This document shows, piece by piece, positions 45,448 to 56,863 of a stretch of DNA of 64,000 nucleotides. Source of the stretch: Volutella citrinella. Lineage: Eukaryota; Ascomycota; Sordariomycetes; Hypocreales; Nectriaceae. A program made the position numbers and the translations under genes. The stretch is taken from the NCBI GenBank assembly GCA_034401135.1, contig JAWZSP010000005.1, forward strand, positions 4,402,001 through 4,466,000, written 5' to 3'. The notes under the pieces are model-generated. The model had not been told where the DNA came from and searched no databases. It was given only the letters and a program-made list of their open reading frames with translations. Each line of letters starts with the position of its first letter. Position 1 is the stretch's first letter.

Positions 45448-46569
45448 TTATCCATCCCGTTGTCCGTCCATGCATCTCTCTTCCATTGCGAGAAAACCCA
45501 CGACGCCCGTCTCGGGCACGCAGTTGACATACTCGAATCGCGCATCGCCCGCCCGTAGCACCGACACCTCGTGCCACGTCCTGGGCCTGCGGTCCTGCCC
45601 AAACTCCCTCGCGTGCGCCATGGCCCCGTGATAGATGGCCACATGCGACCGGTGCGACTTGGCCCACCCCTCGAGGCTCGCCAGATTGGAAAAGAAGCCC
45701 GCCACCACGGCAATCGAGAACTTCATCAGCGGTTCTGAAGAGGACGGGCCGTTGGCCTCTGAGACTTTTAGCGTCCTGGATGGCAATGACGGGTGGACGG
45801 CCATGGTGTGGATCTGCTACTGGGCCAGCGAGGAGCACTACGAGAGCTTCTTTGGCCGGCTGAAACTGGAGTCGATCCTGTCTAACCTCCCAGCAGCCGA
45901 GCGAGGCTCGATTGGCGTCTGGGTCGAGCGGTTTACCACACCGACATCACGCCTGGAGACAAACTACACAGGCCTCGACTACCTCCCCGGGCTGGCACAG
46001 CTGCCCAACACGCGCACCGAGGCCCACACACTGACGGCGTACTGGGGGGCGGCGCGGGACCGGATCCCCGACTCGGCGGACGACCTGTTTGCAAAGGACG
46101 ACGGGAGGGCGCGGCCGGCGAGCAGACCCAAGGGCGTGGGCCAGCACCTGGTGGGGACGAACCCGGGCGACGTGGTGCACATCCGGTCGGGCCAGTTCTG
46201 GGAGGACTGCGGCCCGGAGGAGCGGGCGGCGTATGAGGAGAGGCTGGAGCCGACGCTGCGCAAGGGGCTGCGGCACCTGTGGGACACGGAGGACAGCGGG
46301 GCCATCGGGCTGCGGTACCTGCAGAGGCTGGGACCGGGGGAGTACGGGGCCGAGAGTGAGAGTGAGGGTGGGAGCGGCGGCAGGCGGGAGTCGTGCGCCG
46401 CCTGGAGCCGCGCGGGGACGGCTCTTTCGGATCGTGCATGTTGCTGTACCCCGATGTAGGCCGTGTGCACACTCTCGTAGGCGTCAAGCTTCAGCTGCCA
46501 TCGCGGCACTGGCGGCTTGTGGTTCGGCGGCTGGCGGAGGGGGTATCGTCGGTCTGATTGCGAAGCCAT
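45448..46569 (-). pseudogene. heme-containing aldoxime dehydratase gene, interrupted by an internal inversion
   Basis: Family: phenylacetaldoxime/alkylaldoxime dehydratases, heme enzymes turning aldoximes into nitriles. Three parts are present. The N-terminus is on the minus strand from 46569 to about 46390 (LRQPPNHKPPVPRWQLKL, HTAYIGVQQH). The C-terminus is on the minus strand from about 45745 to 45448 (FFSNLASLEGWAKSHRSHVA, RTWHEVSVLRAG, FEYVNCVPETG). The middle, with GWTAMVWICYWASEEHYESF, HTLTAYWGAARDRIP and VHIRSGQFWEDCG, lies between them but on the plus strand. Flipping that piece restores family order. As it stands no contiguous product can be made, so I call it a pseudogene. An assembly error or a polymorphic inversion are alternatives. 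Confidence 0.8.
45740..46390 (+). other. inverted central segment of the aldoxime dehydratase gene
   Basis: About 650 bp read on the plus strand and encode the family's middle from about ETFSVLDGNDGW to SGAIGLRYLQRL, including the heme-region motif HIRSGQ. Both edges are blurred to roughly 30 bp. The left junction is near 45735-45765 and the right near 46385-46430. No long inverted repeats are visible at the two edges; only a weak, gapped similarity of about ten bases (TCTGAAGAG against TCCGAAAGAG) is seen. Confidence 0.72.
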
Positions 46570-47052
46570 GTTGCAGATTGATGCTTGGCCAAGACTCGGC
46601 CATGGAATTGATGGGTGATTTATCGGGTCACCCCCCGCATTCCGTTACCTTGCCGAGAAGCTGAGCTGCCAAAGTGTGGGGACAGACTGTGGACAGCCTG
46701 CATAATGGCTGTTGGCAACGATGACGCACCCCGCTATCCCCAACAAGGCATCCTCCACGGCCATCCATGACCGTGGATGCATCCTGGCTTGGAATTGCTC
46801 TTCATGTCACAGGGTCTTGAAGCCATTTTCGCAAGCCTATCCGAAAACCCAATCCACCCCAAATCCAGCGTCAGATGCCGCAGTCTCCCGAATCATCCAG
46901 TAATACAGTTCGGCCTGTTCAGGCAGACGTTGAAATACATCCTTGAATTCATCATGGGGGCTATTGAAAATGTCTATACGCTACAGCTGTTCCATGCGCC
47001 GTTAACACTATCCTTGACACAACTTGCCTTGTCCCGCTCAAATCCGAGGTTC
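46570..47052. other. intergenic region
   Basis: Upstream of the dehydratase N-terminal piece and 3' of the E2 gene. No conserved frame recognised. Confidence 0.45.
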
Positions 47053-48167
47053 TCAGGTCAAATCAATGACATCCTCCTTGTCGCCCGGTTTCGGCTTGGC
47101 GTCTCCCACTGGCAACGTCCCACTTTGTCTAGTAAACATGGTAACGTTGTTGGATTGCTCCTCGCCCCCCTCATCATCAATCACTATTGCAGTGTTGCTC
47201 GTCTTCTGCCGCTTGGCCCCAGGTTCTGCAACTGGCGGGCCCGCAGATCCAACAGCTGGCTTACTTGCATCGAGCCGCAAGGCTAGCGGTGAGACTGTGC
47301 CAGGTAGTGCAATAGGGGGTGCAATGAGGGCCGCAAACGTCCGTTTCGTCCTTTGCGCGGGCATGGCCAGGGCGATGGCAGAATCGAGGTCGTGCAGCAT
47401 GTCTGGGTATCTCGCAGCCGTGTCATGAACACCCGGTACGGTGGGTTTATAGGGCGTATAGAAGTTGTAGATGCCGTGGTTTTGAATCTCTTGCCGTCGC
47501 AGTTCAGCCTTCATATCCTCCCCATTCTCCCGTAGGTGTCGAAGCAAGAAGTCCTTGCTCTCCAGAACGGTCTCGTTCTTGAGGTAGTCGAGAAGCAGGT
47601 AGCGCCACGAAAAATACTGGACAAAGATGTTGAAGGCTGGGCTGTCGGTATTGCCGGGCTCGTGCCTGTACGGGGTCATGTCGAGCAGAGATCGGATCGT
47701 GACGAGAACTTGGACGCGTGGTCAGCGTCGAGGCGGAAGCAGAGGACAAGGGTGTCTACCTGAGTGGCAATTCATGCTAAACGCCCATGGCTCGCCTTCC
47801 CAGGTGCCGAGAATACTGAGGCACACCTTTCCATCCACGTACAAATTGGGATGAATCCTTTCGCCGCCGTGCTGGATAAACTTGATTTTTGGCGGGACCT
47901 GCCTGGCATCAGCTGTGGTCTGCACCGTCGGGTTGCACATGACATCAGTCGTCTGTGCTGGGCCGTACGTACCATTGGGTAGTTTGGCGGGATCTCGAAT
48001 TGCAGCTTGACCAATTTGTACCGGTAGACAGATTCGTGTGGGCCGATGATGTAGGCGTCAAAGTGGAGAACGTCGTCATCTTGGAAGTATACAAAGTAGT
48101 CATCGTTTTCCTCCTCCAACGTCTCACGCTCCTTGATCATGCGCTTGGTCGCAAGTGGTGTAACCAT
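47053..48167 (-). CDS. ubiquitin-conjugating enzyme E2, UBE2Z-like
   Basis: Accepts ubiquitin (or a ubiquitin-like protein) from an E1 as a thioester and passes it to targets. Exons are 48167-47973, 47898-47760 and 47708-47053; introns are 74 and 51 nt; 329 aa. The UBC fold is clear: N-terminal helix ([15 protein letters not shown]), [33 protein letters not shown], the HPN motif at residues 81-83 ([10 protein letters not shown]) and the active Cys near residue 91 ([15 protein letters not shown]). The active-site context GTWEGE and the C-terminal extension resemble the UBE2Z class. The tail is disordered with a basic KRQKTS motif and an acidic end, DKEDVIDLT, which looks like a SUMO-interacting motif. 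A short upstream exon is possible. Confidence 0.88.
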
Positions 48168-49338
48168 GGCCAGCGAAAGAGTCTCCTGCTTTGGGAGGCT
48201 ATGCGCGAGATGTGCAGCGAGAGACGCGAGCAATGTGGTGTGAGTTGCAAGAGGAGCACGCGATCCGTGAATTCCAAGGTGTAACGGTTTGACATGGAAA
48301 CCGAAGCAGGAATCAGGGTAAGCACGGCCATGCATGCTGCGATCATGAAATTAGATTGAGGCTTGCGCCTGCCGTTGTGGCGCACCGCCCAGCATCCCCC
48401 TGCCTGCCTGCCCCGTCGGCAAATTATCGGCAGCCTCGATAGAGGGACTGACCAGACTCGGTGAATGTGAGCTCACCACGACCGCATCACAAGGCACCAA
48501 GGCAACTGACAAGGCAACAGAATGTATTCCACCCATGGATTCGGGCAATGTGATCAAGCCTGGAAAGTCTCTGATACCTGTCTCAGCCAAATGATACGCC
48601 AGTCTCGAGTTCCACTTCCCATGATGTCTTCTTTCGATTCCACACAAAGAGTGAGTTGGGACTGTTGGTCTGCAGCCGTTATTATGGGCATTCTGCCAAC
48701 TCACGCCTGCTGTTGAGAAGAATACTTAAATTCTCGTGATGAATTATCTGCCTAGGGTAGCACAACCCATTGTTCACCATTCATTCTGTCCCGGTGTGTG
48801 TTGAGCCCGGAGCAGCGCCGCTTTACCACCTGAGCCGAAGTGGAGCTAGCTGGAGCCGGCATGTTGGCCAGCCCCAGCGCCCAGCCAGGGTGCAGAAATC
48901 ATCAACTACTGAAGGTGCAGAAATCTGTACTCATAGATCTCCCAACCACAATAGGGCTTTACACTGAAAGTGACTTATCCTAGATCAGTATAGTGTCAAC
49001 ACTCTCTACTCTACGGTATAAAGCTTGGTAGTGGTTGGTCACTCTAACGATCGCATGCGCAGGGGTGATGTGTATAGTAGTTGCAACAATGCCTGTGAGA
49101 TCGTTTGTATTCTTCAGCTCATAGGCTGCTGCGGATGGGTGTGATATCTCTATTACTTGTATAGTGAAATACTAGTTATTGAGAAATACATTGCGTGTCA
49201 GCGGAAAGACGGGATTAGGAAGGCCTAGAAGATATTCGATTTAAACTACCAGGAGAGTCGCCGATGTATGATACAGGAAGACTGCTACTAGTGCCGGCTT
49301 GCAATGCTGCTTGTCCTTGTGGTGCTTGTGGTGCTTGC
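48168..49338. other. intergenic region leading into repeats
   Basis: E2 promoter at the left. From about 48950 it becomes AT-richer. A nine-base unit (CTTGTGGTG) repeats near 49312-49337 directly before an LTR. No gene recognised. Confidence 0.45.
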
Positions 49339-49703
49339 TGTCAGAACCTGACGCTCATGCACAGTCCCCATGTGCGGCACAGACGCGCGGGACGGATAAA
49401 CGAGGATGCGTGTACGTGCGGGGCCCACACGCATACGAACAAGGGAACCAATACGAGCCTGGACCGAAGTAGCAGACACGATCCCAGGCCTGGACCGATA
49501 TACCACACTCGGTCCAAATTGTTGGACCGAACAAAGGGTCTCGGTCCTACAGGGAACCCTGGGCAAGCACGTAGCAAACATCATTAGTATATAGTCTCCT
49601 GGAGAAGTGCACATCTAGCATGGGCAGCTCTCCAGCTATCAATATAAGTTGGTTACCTCAATCACCGCTACCTAGCAACCTTTGACTATCACCAGACGTG
49701 ACA
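49339..49703 (+). mobile_element. LTR of a retrotransposon
   Basis: 365 bp starting TGTCAGAACCTGACG and ending AGACGTGACA, so the ends form the short inverted pair TGTCA/TGACA typical of fungal LTR elements. It shares ends and an internal TTGGTTAC block with the degraded copy at 26549-26820. No matching second LTR was found within the window. No clear target duplication: flanks are CTTGC and GCGAC. Confidence 0.65.
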
Positions 49704-49812
49704 GCGACCCGTATCGGTCACTGCTCAGTAGTATCACCCTATCCGCTCTGCTAACATAAACCCCCAGTACATTGGTACAGGTTTACACAGTTAGGACCAC
49801 TCCAATCGTCAC

Positions 49813-49895
49813 ACTTGTGGTGCTTGTGGTGCTTGTGGTGTTTGTGGCTGGAGCGTGTGGTACTTGTGGCTGGAGCTTGCTGCTCTTGCAACTAT
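49813..49895. repeat. simple repeat, CTTGTGGTG units
   Basis: A tandem run of CTTGTGGTG followed by degenerate variants with GGCTGGAGC. The same unit occurs just left of the LTR at 49312-49337, so copies flank the element on both sides. Confidence 0.6.
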
Positions 49896-50005
49896 TGCTT
49901 GCTATAATAATCCTCGCATCATAATCATACAGTGCAGTGGGCTTCCTCAACGGTTTTGGCTTCCTTCATACTTCATCCTATACTCAAATTCAACTCACTC
50001 CTGTC

Positions 50006-50158
50006 ATGTCTAACGACGAAGACGCCTCTCAAACCCAAGCTTCATGGCACGCCTCTCAAGCCCACGTCTCTCAAGCCCAAGCTTCATGGCATATCGCTCA
50101 AGCCCACGCCTCTCAAGCCCAAGCTTCATCTCCGAGCACAGCTGTCCAGGCTCTGTAG
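50006..50158 (+). mobile_element. short repeat-containing frame, possible gag relic
   Basis: A 50-codon frame starting MSNDEDASQTQASWH and made of ASQAQ/ASWH units. In DNA a ~42-bp unit (CTCAAGCCCAAGCTTC core) occurs about 2.6 times. It begins about 300 bp after the LTR, where a gag gene would start, and stops soon after. I read it as a truncated gag N-terminus or a relic rather than a host gene. The assignment rests on position only. Confidence 0.4.
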
Positions 50159-51330
50159 TAAACCAATCGACAACACGACACCCGGAAGCTTGACCAACGG
50201 ATTTCAAGTATACTCAAAGCTAAGACCGCTTGCTCCCTGGAACCGGTTCGGATTTGTAGCAGACGGCCAGAGGACTCGTTGTAGACGCGCATGGCTTCAT
50301 CAGCCCGACTAAGGGTGCAACTACCGAAGAGCAATTAATTTCCCAATATTTGCAAGAGTGTTTCCAATCGATCTCCCATCCTGTGCTTTGGTGTTGGAAG
50401 ACTTTGCGACGGAGGACTACACCGCTTGATACTCTGACTTTGGTCTCCGAATCGCTCCATAGGGCCAGCATCCCCACTCCTGCGTTCATTTTTTCATAGT
50501 TATTGACGGCAAATGTAGACTTGGCTCACCCAATTAAGGAGCTTATTGCTTGGCGACCGCTGTGCCCCTTCGACTTCTGGAGAGCCCCGCTCATGCGACG
50601 CCTCCTGCTACCATGCCGTACCACCCCAGCCTTCATTGGACATCTCATAGCCTGTTTTTCAGCGGGAGAAGCGGGGAAATAAAGGCTTCCAGGCTATTTT
50701 GCGATTAAGCGCGCCATTGCCGTTTGTCAAACGTCCAATGTCACGTCTGCACCAACCCCAGCCCTGGTTCAGATGCGGAGGAGGCCTTTCGGGCCGATTG
50801 AGACGGCATGTCCATCAGCCCATCCACATGGCTTGCTTCCATTACCCCGGGAATACCGTTGGGCCTGCTGAACACCCATGTCCTATATCTGAGGGACGTT
50901 TCCAACGCCCGTTGAAGCCTCCGACATTGTCTGGACGGTCGCTGGATACACGGTACTGTCAACTCTGGAGCCCTGGGGGTGAGATCTGGGCTGGGGAGAA
51001 GGCGAAAGCTATAACAGATACGCCTTTGATCGACCGAACGGCCATAACCCCTCCCCCGGCGATACTCATACATACATCGGACGTGAGCGTCGCTGCCAAC
51101 CATCGGCAGTCACCCGCACGGTCGAATCTGCAACCCATTCGGGAAAAGAGCAGCATTCAGCCTAATACCAACCGCAGACTTTAGCCAACATTCATGTCAC
51201 GGCTGGGATGATGTAAAATTGATATAAGTAAGCGATGCAACAGGTCAACTGAACCGCAAAATCACACTTGGAAGCTCCAAAGCATCATTGCGATAACCAT
51301 TCCAACGCTCAAGCTACTCGTCCGCGCAAC
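50159..51330. other. intergenic region
   Basis: Possible further decayed element sequence up to about 50500, then the promoter of the sugar transporter. No domain recognised. Confidence 0.45.
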
Positions 51331-53545
51331 ATGGGCGCGACCACCGGACCAGCTGCCTACGATGCAGCTCTGCAGAGGCGACAGGCCCTGATGGGAGACA
51401 GCGGCGTCAGGGCGTTGCTCAGAAACTGGAAGGTCATCAGGATCGCCGCGTTTGCTTGCATTGGCGGCGTGCTCTATGGCTACAACCAGGGCATGTTCTC
51501 GGGCATTCTGGCCATGCCCTCGTTTGGGAAACGTGAGCTTCCTGGACACCAGAACTGACCGAGATTGGTCCATCCGACGGAGAGACTGACGTGACCAGAC
51601 ATGGACGGGTACATCGACAACCCCACGCTCAAGGGTTGGCTGACGGCCATCCTGGAGCTTGGGGCCTGGGTTGGAGCTCTGCTGTCGGGCTTCGTCGCCG
51701 AGGTCTGCTCTCGAAAGTACGGCGTCTTGATCGCCACTGCCGTATTCATCCTTGGGGTGATTATCCAGGTCACCTCAATCGCCGGTGGGCACGAGTCCAT
51801 CCTGGCTGGTCGCTTCATCACGTACGGCAGCACGAGACATTCATTCTTGCTGAGCATCATTCTGACCTTGCTGCAGGGGCATGGGCGTCGGCAGTCTGTC
51901 CATGATTGTGCCGCTCTATAATTCGGAATGCGCACCGCCGTACGTGCCAGCATTGGGCCAACTGCTATCGTGAGGCATGCACTAACATCCACACAGAGAA
52001 GTCCGAGGCTCCCTTGTCGGCCTGCAGCAGCTGGCCATTACATTTGGCATCATGATTAGCTTCTGGATTGACTAGTAGGACGCAGCCCTCGCTTAGGATA
52101 GCCGAGACTGACATGGGAGCAGTGGCTGCAACTACATTGGCGGCACAACCGTCGAAACCCAATCCGACGCCGCTTGGTTGGTTCCCATTTGTCTTCAGCT
52201 TGGCCCAGCCGTCGTGCTATTCTTCGGCATGATCTGGATGCCATTCTCGCCCCGTTGGCTGATCCACCACGACCGAGAAGATGAGGCTCGCGAGATCCTT
52301 GCGCACTTGCGAGACCTGCCGCAGGACCACGAGCTGATTCAACTAGAATTCCTCGAAATCAAGGCCCAGTCTTTGTTTGAGAAGCGGAGCCTCGCTGAGC
52401 AGTTCCCACACCTCCAGCAGCAGACGGCGATGAACACATTCAAGCTCCAGTTTGTCGCCATCAAGGCTCTATTCCAGACGCGTGCCATGTTCAAGCGCGT
52501 GATTGTCGCAACCATAACAATGGTGTTTCAGCAGTGGAGTGGGATTAATGCCGTAAATGGCCTTGTTTTCTTATCCCACGCACACTCTCCCTGTTGATGT
52601 TACTGACACTGTTCCAGGTGTTGTACTACGCGCCCCAAATATTCAACCAGCTGGGGCTCAGCCAGAACACGACCAGCCTGCTTGCAACGGGCGTCGTTGG
52701 CATAGTCATGTTCATCGCGACCTTTCCTGCTGTCTTTTGGGTCGACCGACTCGGCCGTAAGCCCGTCTTGGCGGTCGGAGCCGTTGGCATGGCCACCTGC
52801 CACATCATCATTGCAGTCATCTTAGCCAAGAATATCGACCATTTTGACGAGCACAAGTCGGCGGGATGGGCTGCCGTCGTCATGGTATGGCTCTTTGTGG
52901 TCCACTTTGGATGTAAGTGTCATAATCATATGCTTTGGGCTCTCTAACACCGATCTCCAGACTCGTGGGGTCCATGTGCGTGGATTCTCGTAGCGGAAAT
53001 TTGGCCTTTGAGTACGAGGCCGTATGGTGTTTCTCTGGGAACATCGAGCAACTGGATGTGAGTACCATCACAGGTAGTTCTTTGGAGGCAATGACTGACA
53101 GACATCCAGGAACAACTTCATGTAAGCGAGTCTGAGGGCGATTTTCGTGAATATGGAAGTAGTAGTAACATGTCGCAGCGTCGGACAAGTAACACCAGAC
53201 ATGCTCACGGACATTACGTATGGGACCTACATCATCTTTGGGTTGTTGACGTATCTGGGAGCCGCATTTATCTGGTTTGTTGTCCCAGAAACCAAGCGGC
53301 TTTCTCTGGAAGAAATGGTACGTTCCCGAATGACTCTCGCAGACTTCATCCGCGGGACTAACCTCCTCTGATAGGACATTGTGTTTGGGTCGGAGGGCAC
53401 AGCACAAGCCGACACGGAGCGCATGAATGAGATCCACACCGAGATTGGACTCTTGAGGGTGCTGGGGCAGGAAGACGGGCGAGTAGAGGACCCGGAGAAG
53501 CTGCAGGTGCAAGTTGAGTTGAAGGCGACGGATGGCACATCGTGA
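51331..53545 (+). CDS. MFS sugar transporter, ten exons
   Basis: Proton-coupled sugar porter of the plasma membrane, 569 aa, twelve predicted helices. Exons: 51331-51532, 51599-51821, 51877-51939, 51997-52074, 52123-52552, 52618-52912, 52961-53057, 53110-53121, 53179-53317 and 53375-53545; the total is divisible by three and all phases agree. Signatures: GGVLYGYNQGMFSGIL in helix 1, LVGLQQLAITFGIMISFWID, the PESPR-like SPRWLIHHDREDEAREIL, QQWSGINAVLYYAP in helix 7, WVDRLGRKP, and the closing PETKRLSLEEMD. Exon 8 is only 12 nt (NNFI in the conserved run SNWMNNFIVGQVTP). The substrate cannot be told; the SPRWLI loop and 569-residue length suit lactose/hexose permease-like fungal members. Confidence 0.9.
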
Positions 53546-53988
53546 TGGCATCCTGGGACACGAATCTAGTCTTTGATGCAGTAAAGCGACTGCAGCACCT
53601 TGATTCATGCTTCAGCAAGGATCAACTGCAACATATTTGGTAGCAGTAGATGTAGTAGATGTAGGGCCTCTTCACCAAGTTAGCTGTGAGCCACGCCGCC
53701 GATAAATAGTTTTATATCCTTCTCTCAGAGACGATGCGGGGGCTTCACAAGTGGATTGGACTTTTGCCGACCGCTGTTGTCTACTGTCTCACTCTTGCGA
53801 TGCTGATTGGTCATTGAAACCGCGCACAATCTTGCCTGATGCGAAACTGTGCTTACGCTGCTGACGCGCAACCCCACTTGGGCCATCATCTCGCCCCTGA
53901 CTGCTGCTCTTGCTGTTGACATTGCACCGAGGGAGCTAAACTCTCACTTCGCATCGTTGCTGCTTGCATTGTCACAGACTGCAACGCG
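53546..53988. other. short intergenic region
   Basis: Holds the transporter 3' end and the promoter of the sulfotransferase-like gene. Nothing recognised. Confidence 0.45.
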
Positions 53989-54890
53989 ATGGCAACAGTC
54001 GAGGAACGACACCCGGAGCTCTTTCGGCCCATGAACTATGAATCTCCGCGGGGCAAAAGCCGAAGCGTCCCGATGCAAGTTCTCTGCTTGGGCTTCAACC
54101 GCACCGGAACCGCGAGCAAGTGTCCCTCTCGCCTCCAGTTTCAGATCTTGGGGCGTCGCTAACTGCAAGCCAAGCCATGTCGGCCGCTCTGGAGAAGCTG
54201 GGCATACCGTGCTGGCACTCGCTGCACCTGCTGACGACCAACTTTGGTGACAACGAGATGTGGCAGGATGCCATTGATCGAAAGTTCTTCAACAAGGGAC
54301 AGCCCTTTGAGCGTCCAGAGTTTGACCAGCTGCTGCACTCGTATGGAGCCGTGAGCTCGGACACGCCTGCCATTGCATTTGCGGATGACTTGATTGCGGC
54401 ATACCCCGAGGCCAAGGTCGTGCTCGTCGAGCGTGACATTGACTCTTGGTATGAAAGCTACATGCATGCCGTCATTGGCAGCATGTTTGCCCCATTCACC
54501 CAGCTCATTTACCATGTAGATCGCTGGTACGTCCGGCCCATTGGCAAGGTGCAGATGAGCGTCGTGGAGGGATGGGGAGGTATCCGTTCTCCGCAAGACG
54601 CCCAAATCAAGGCCCGGGACAACTATCGCGAGCACTATGCGCTGGTGAGGAAGCTGACTCCCAAGGATCGACTGTTGGAATTCAAGCTTGCGGATGGCTG
54701 GGGGCCCTTGTGTGCGTTCCTGGGCAAGGATGTCCCCGAGGCCGATTTTCCGTGGCTAAATGAGAAGGCCTGGTTCGACGAAAAGGTTGGGATAATACTG
54801 AGGAGAGGCGTTCAAAGGATGTTTATTGCAGCACTTCCTTGGGTTCTTGTCGTTGGGTGCGGCTGGTGGGTGCTGTCTCGACGTGCATGA
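53989..54890 (+). CDS. sulfotransferase-like P-loop protein with C-terminal membrane anchor
   Basis: Member of the fungal sulfotransferase-like family that uses a PAPS-type nucleotide. Exon 1 is 53989-54119 and exon 2 is 54170-54890; the 50-nt intron has a GTGTCC donor and a CTAAC branch site; 283 aa. The nucleotide loop is VLCLGFNRTGTAS, at the expected N-terminal place. AKVVLVERDIDSWYESY carries the second nucleotide-binding block with the conserved Arg-Asp. The C-terminal half has WLNEKAWFDEK followed by one hydrophobic helix (MFIAALPWVLVVGCGWWVL), so the protein is probably tail-anchored facing the cytosol. The substrate is unknown. Automatic pipelines often mislabel this family as NAD-dependent epimerases. 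Confidence 0.82.
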
Positions 54891-55501
54891 TGTCCCCCAG
54901 TGGCCAGCTTGGGAGAGAGATTAAATCGATTATTTAGACTACCCAATAAATGAAGTGGCTGATTGAATCGTGTTAAATGGCAAAAGAGAACAGTAGCAGG
55001 AACCAGGTGAGGGAAGTCATCAGTTGTTGGCTGGGTACGACCCAGCCAAGCCAGCGAATCAACAGTAGGTGCGCCACAATCCAGGAGGCTAAGCCACATC
55101 AACCCCTTCCCGAAAGAGGCAGTGGGCGGCGTGGACACGAGGACCCACACTGGGCCAGAAGCTCCTGCCAAGAGGAGTGGCCCGAATGGGACTGTGTGTT
55201 GAGAGGGCGGGCCAGAAGCCACATGCACGCAATCCACCCACCAAACACCACCACCGCCACCACTGCATCCATCATCGTGCCAAGAACCAAGAGTCTCATC
55301 GCCAAGCGGCATGCAGGCAGCGAGCACCACCGAAAACCCGGAGACGCACAGCCCAGCGGCAGACACCGCCCAGGCCTGATTGAAGTCGCCGCCCCAGACG
55401 GCCACGGGCGCGAGGCCATCGCGCGCCAATTCAAGAGCCAAAGCCGGAGTCAATCGCAACACCAGGGAGAGGCGCATCGCGGCTCAATCCAAGCAGCAGG
55501 G
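54891..55501. other. intergenic region with open upstream frame
   Basis: The reading frame of the mannosyltransferase stays open upstream as far as 54977, but that stretch is Arg/His/Pro-rich and does not look coding. I place the start at 55502. Contains the promoter. Confidence 0.45.
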
Positions 55502-56863
55502 ATGCGGCTCCAGGAGCAGATGGAGAGGCTGCTGCCCCTCCGCCAAGCCGCGGCCACCCGCCGGCGACAGATTGCGCGCGCGCTCGTCCGGTACTGGAAG
55601 CCCATCGTCTTCATCTTCGTCGCCGCCCTCATCGAGGTGGCTTGGCACGCCAGCCGCTTCGCCATCGCCCGCCCGGTGGCCAACCTCGACCCGCCCTTCC
55701 ACGTCGGCTGCCAGGAGCCCGTCCTCAACTCGACGGCGCGCGCAAACGCAGCCATGGTCATGCTGGCCCGCAACTCGGACGTCGACGGCGCCGTCGCCAG
55801 CGTACGCAACGTCCAGCGGCAGTTCAATGCCCACTTTGGCTACCCCTGGGTCTTCCTCAACGACCAGCCGTGGTCGCCCGAGTTCATCCGCAGGGTCGGC
55901 CGTGCCGTTGATCACTACGGGGGCGGCGCCAAGGCCGCCTTTGAGACGATCCCCCCCGACATGTGGGGATATCCCGACTGGATAGACCAAGCCAAAGCCC
56001 GCCAGAACATGCGCGACATGGAGGACCGCAACATCCGCTACGCCGGCAAGGAGGCATACCACCATATGTGCCGCTTCAACTCTGGGTGAGTCGCCTCCTT
56101 CCATGCTGTCCTCCCCAGCGTTTCAGGGATACAAGGGACTAACTGCTGCCCCAGCTTCTTCTTCGACCACGAGGCCTTACTGCCTTACAAGTGGTACTGG
56201 CGCGTAGAGCCAGGAATATCCTTCACCTGCGCCATCACATACGATCCCTTCGTCGAGATGGAGAGCCATGACAAGCGCTACGGCTACACCCTGGCGCTCT
56301 GGGAGATTGGCGACACGGCGCCCTCACTCTTCCGCAAGTTGGCCGCCTACAAGGCTGCCATGAAGATGTCCACGTCGTCTCTGTGGACGGCCATGATGAG
56401 CCCTACATATCTACCTTGGCCATTGCGCTACCTCATGTCCTGGTTGCCCCATTTCGACTCGGCCGGCGACTCGTGGAACCTCTGCCACTTCTGGTCCAAC
56501 TTCGAGATTGCCGACATGGACCTCTTTCGATCCAAGGCTTACCGCGACATGTTCAAGTTTCTCGACGAGGACGGGGGCTTCTATTACGAGCGATGGGGCG
56601 ACGCCGCGGTACACAGCCTTGCCGCCGCCATGCTGCTCCGCCCCGACCAGGTCCATCACTTTTCAGACATTGGATACGCACACGAGCCGTTCCAGTACTG
56701 CACGTACGGCCCAACCCCCGGGCAGGTGAGTCGGGGCCACCTGGTGCCCGGGGAGGGAGAGCGCGTCCCGGAGCAACAACTTGGCTGCAAGTGCGAGTGC
56801 GACCCTTCGTTGGACATGGTCCCACCGACGTGTTTCAACCGGATAAGAAGCACAGTCATGTAA
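55502..56863 (+). CDS. GT15 alpha-1,2-mannosyltransferase (KRE2/MNT1 family)
   Basis: Golgi type II enzyme that adds mannose from GDP-mannose to O- and N-glycans of secreted and wall proteins. Exons are 55502-56085, 56155-56725 and probably 56774-56863; the last 48-nt intron has a perfect GTGAGT donor and is open in frame, so 414 aa spliced or 430 aa unspliced. A short basic tail precedes a membrane anchor at residues 33-50 (KPIVFIFVAALIEVAW). GT15 blocks: HFGYPWVFLNDQPWSPEF, KWYWRVEPGISF, SWNLCHFWSNFEIADMDLFR with the catalytic Glu, and FYYERWGDAAVHSLAAA followed by HHFSDIGYAHEPFQYC. It ends with a short Cys-rich stretch, CKCECDPS. ATG 55502 was chosen because it places the anchor correctly. 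Confidence 0.92.

Noticed and set aside
54977..55501. N-terminal extension of the mannosyltransferase
   Set aside because: The frame is open but basic and His/Pro-rich; it would place ~175 residues before the Golgi anchor, unlike GT15 enzymes.
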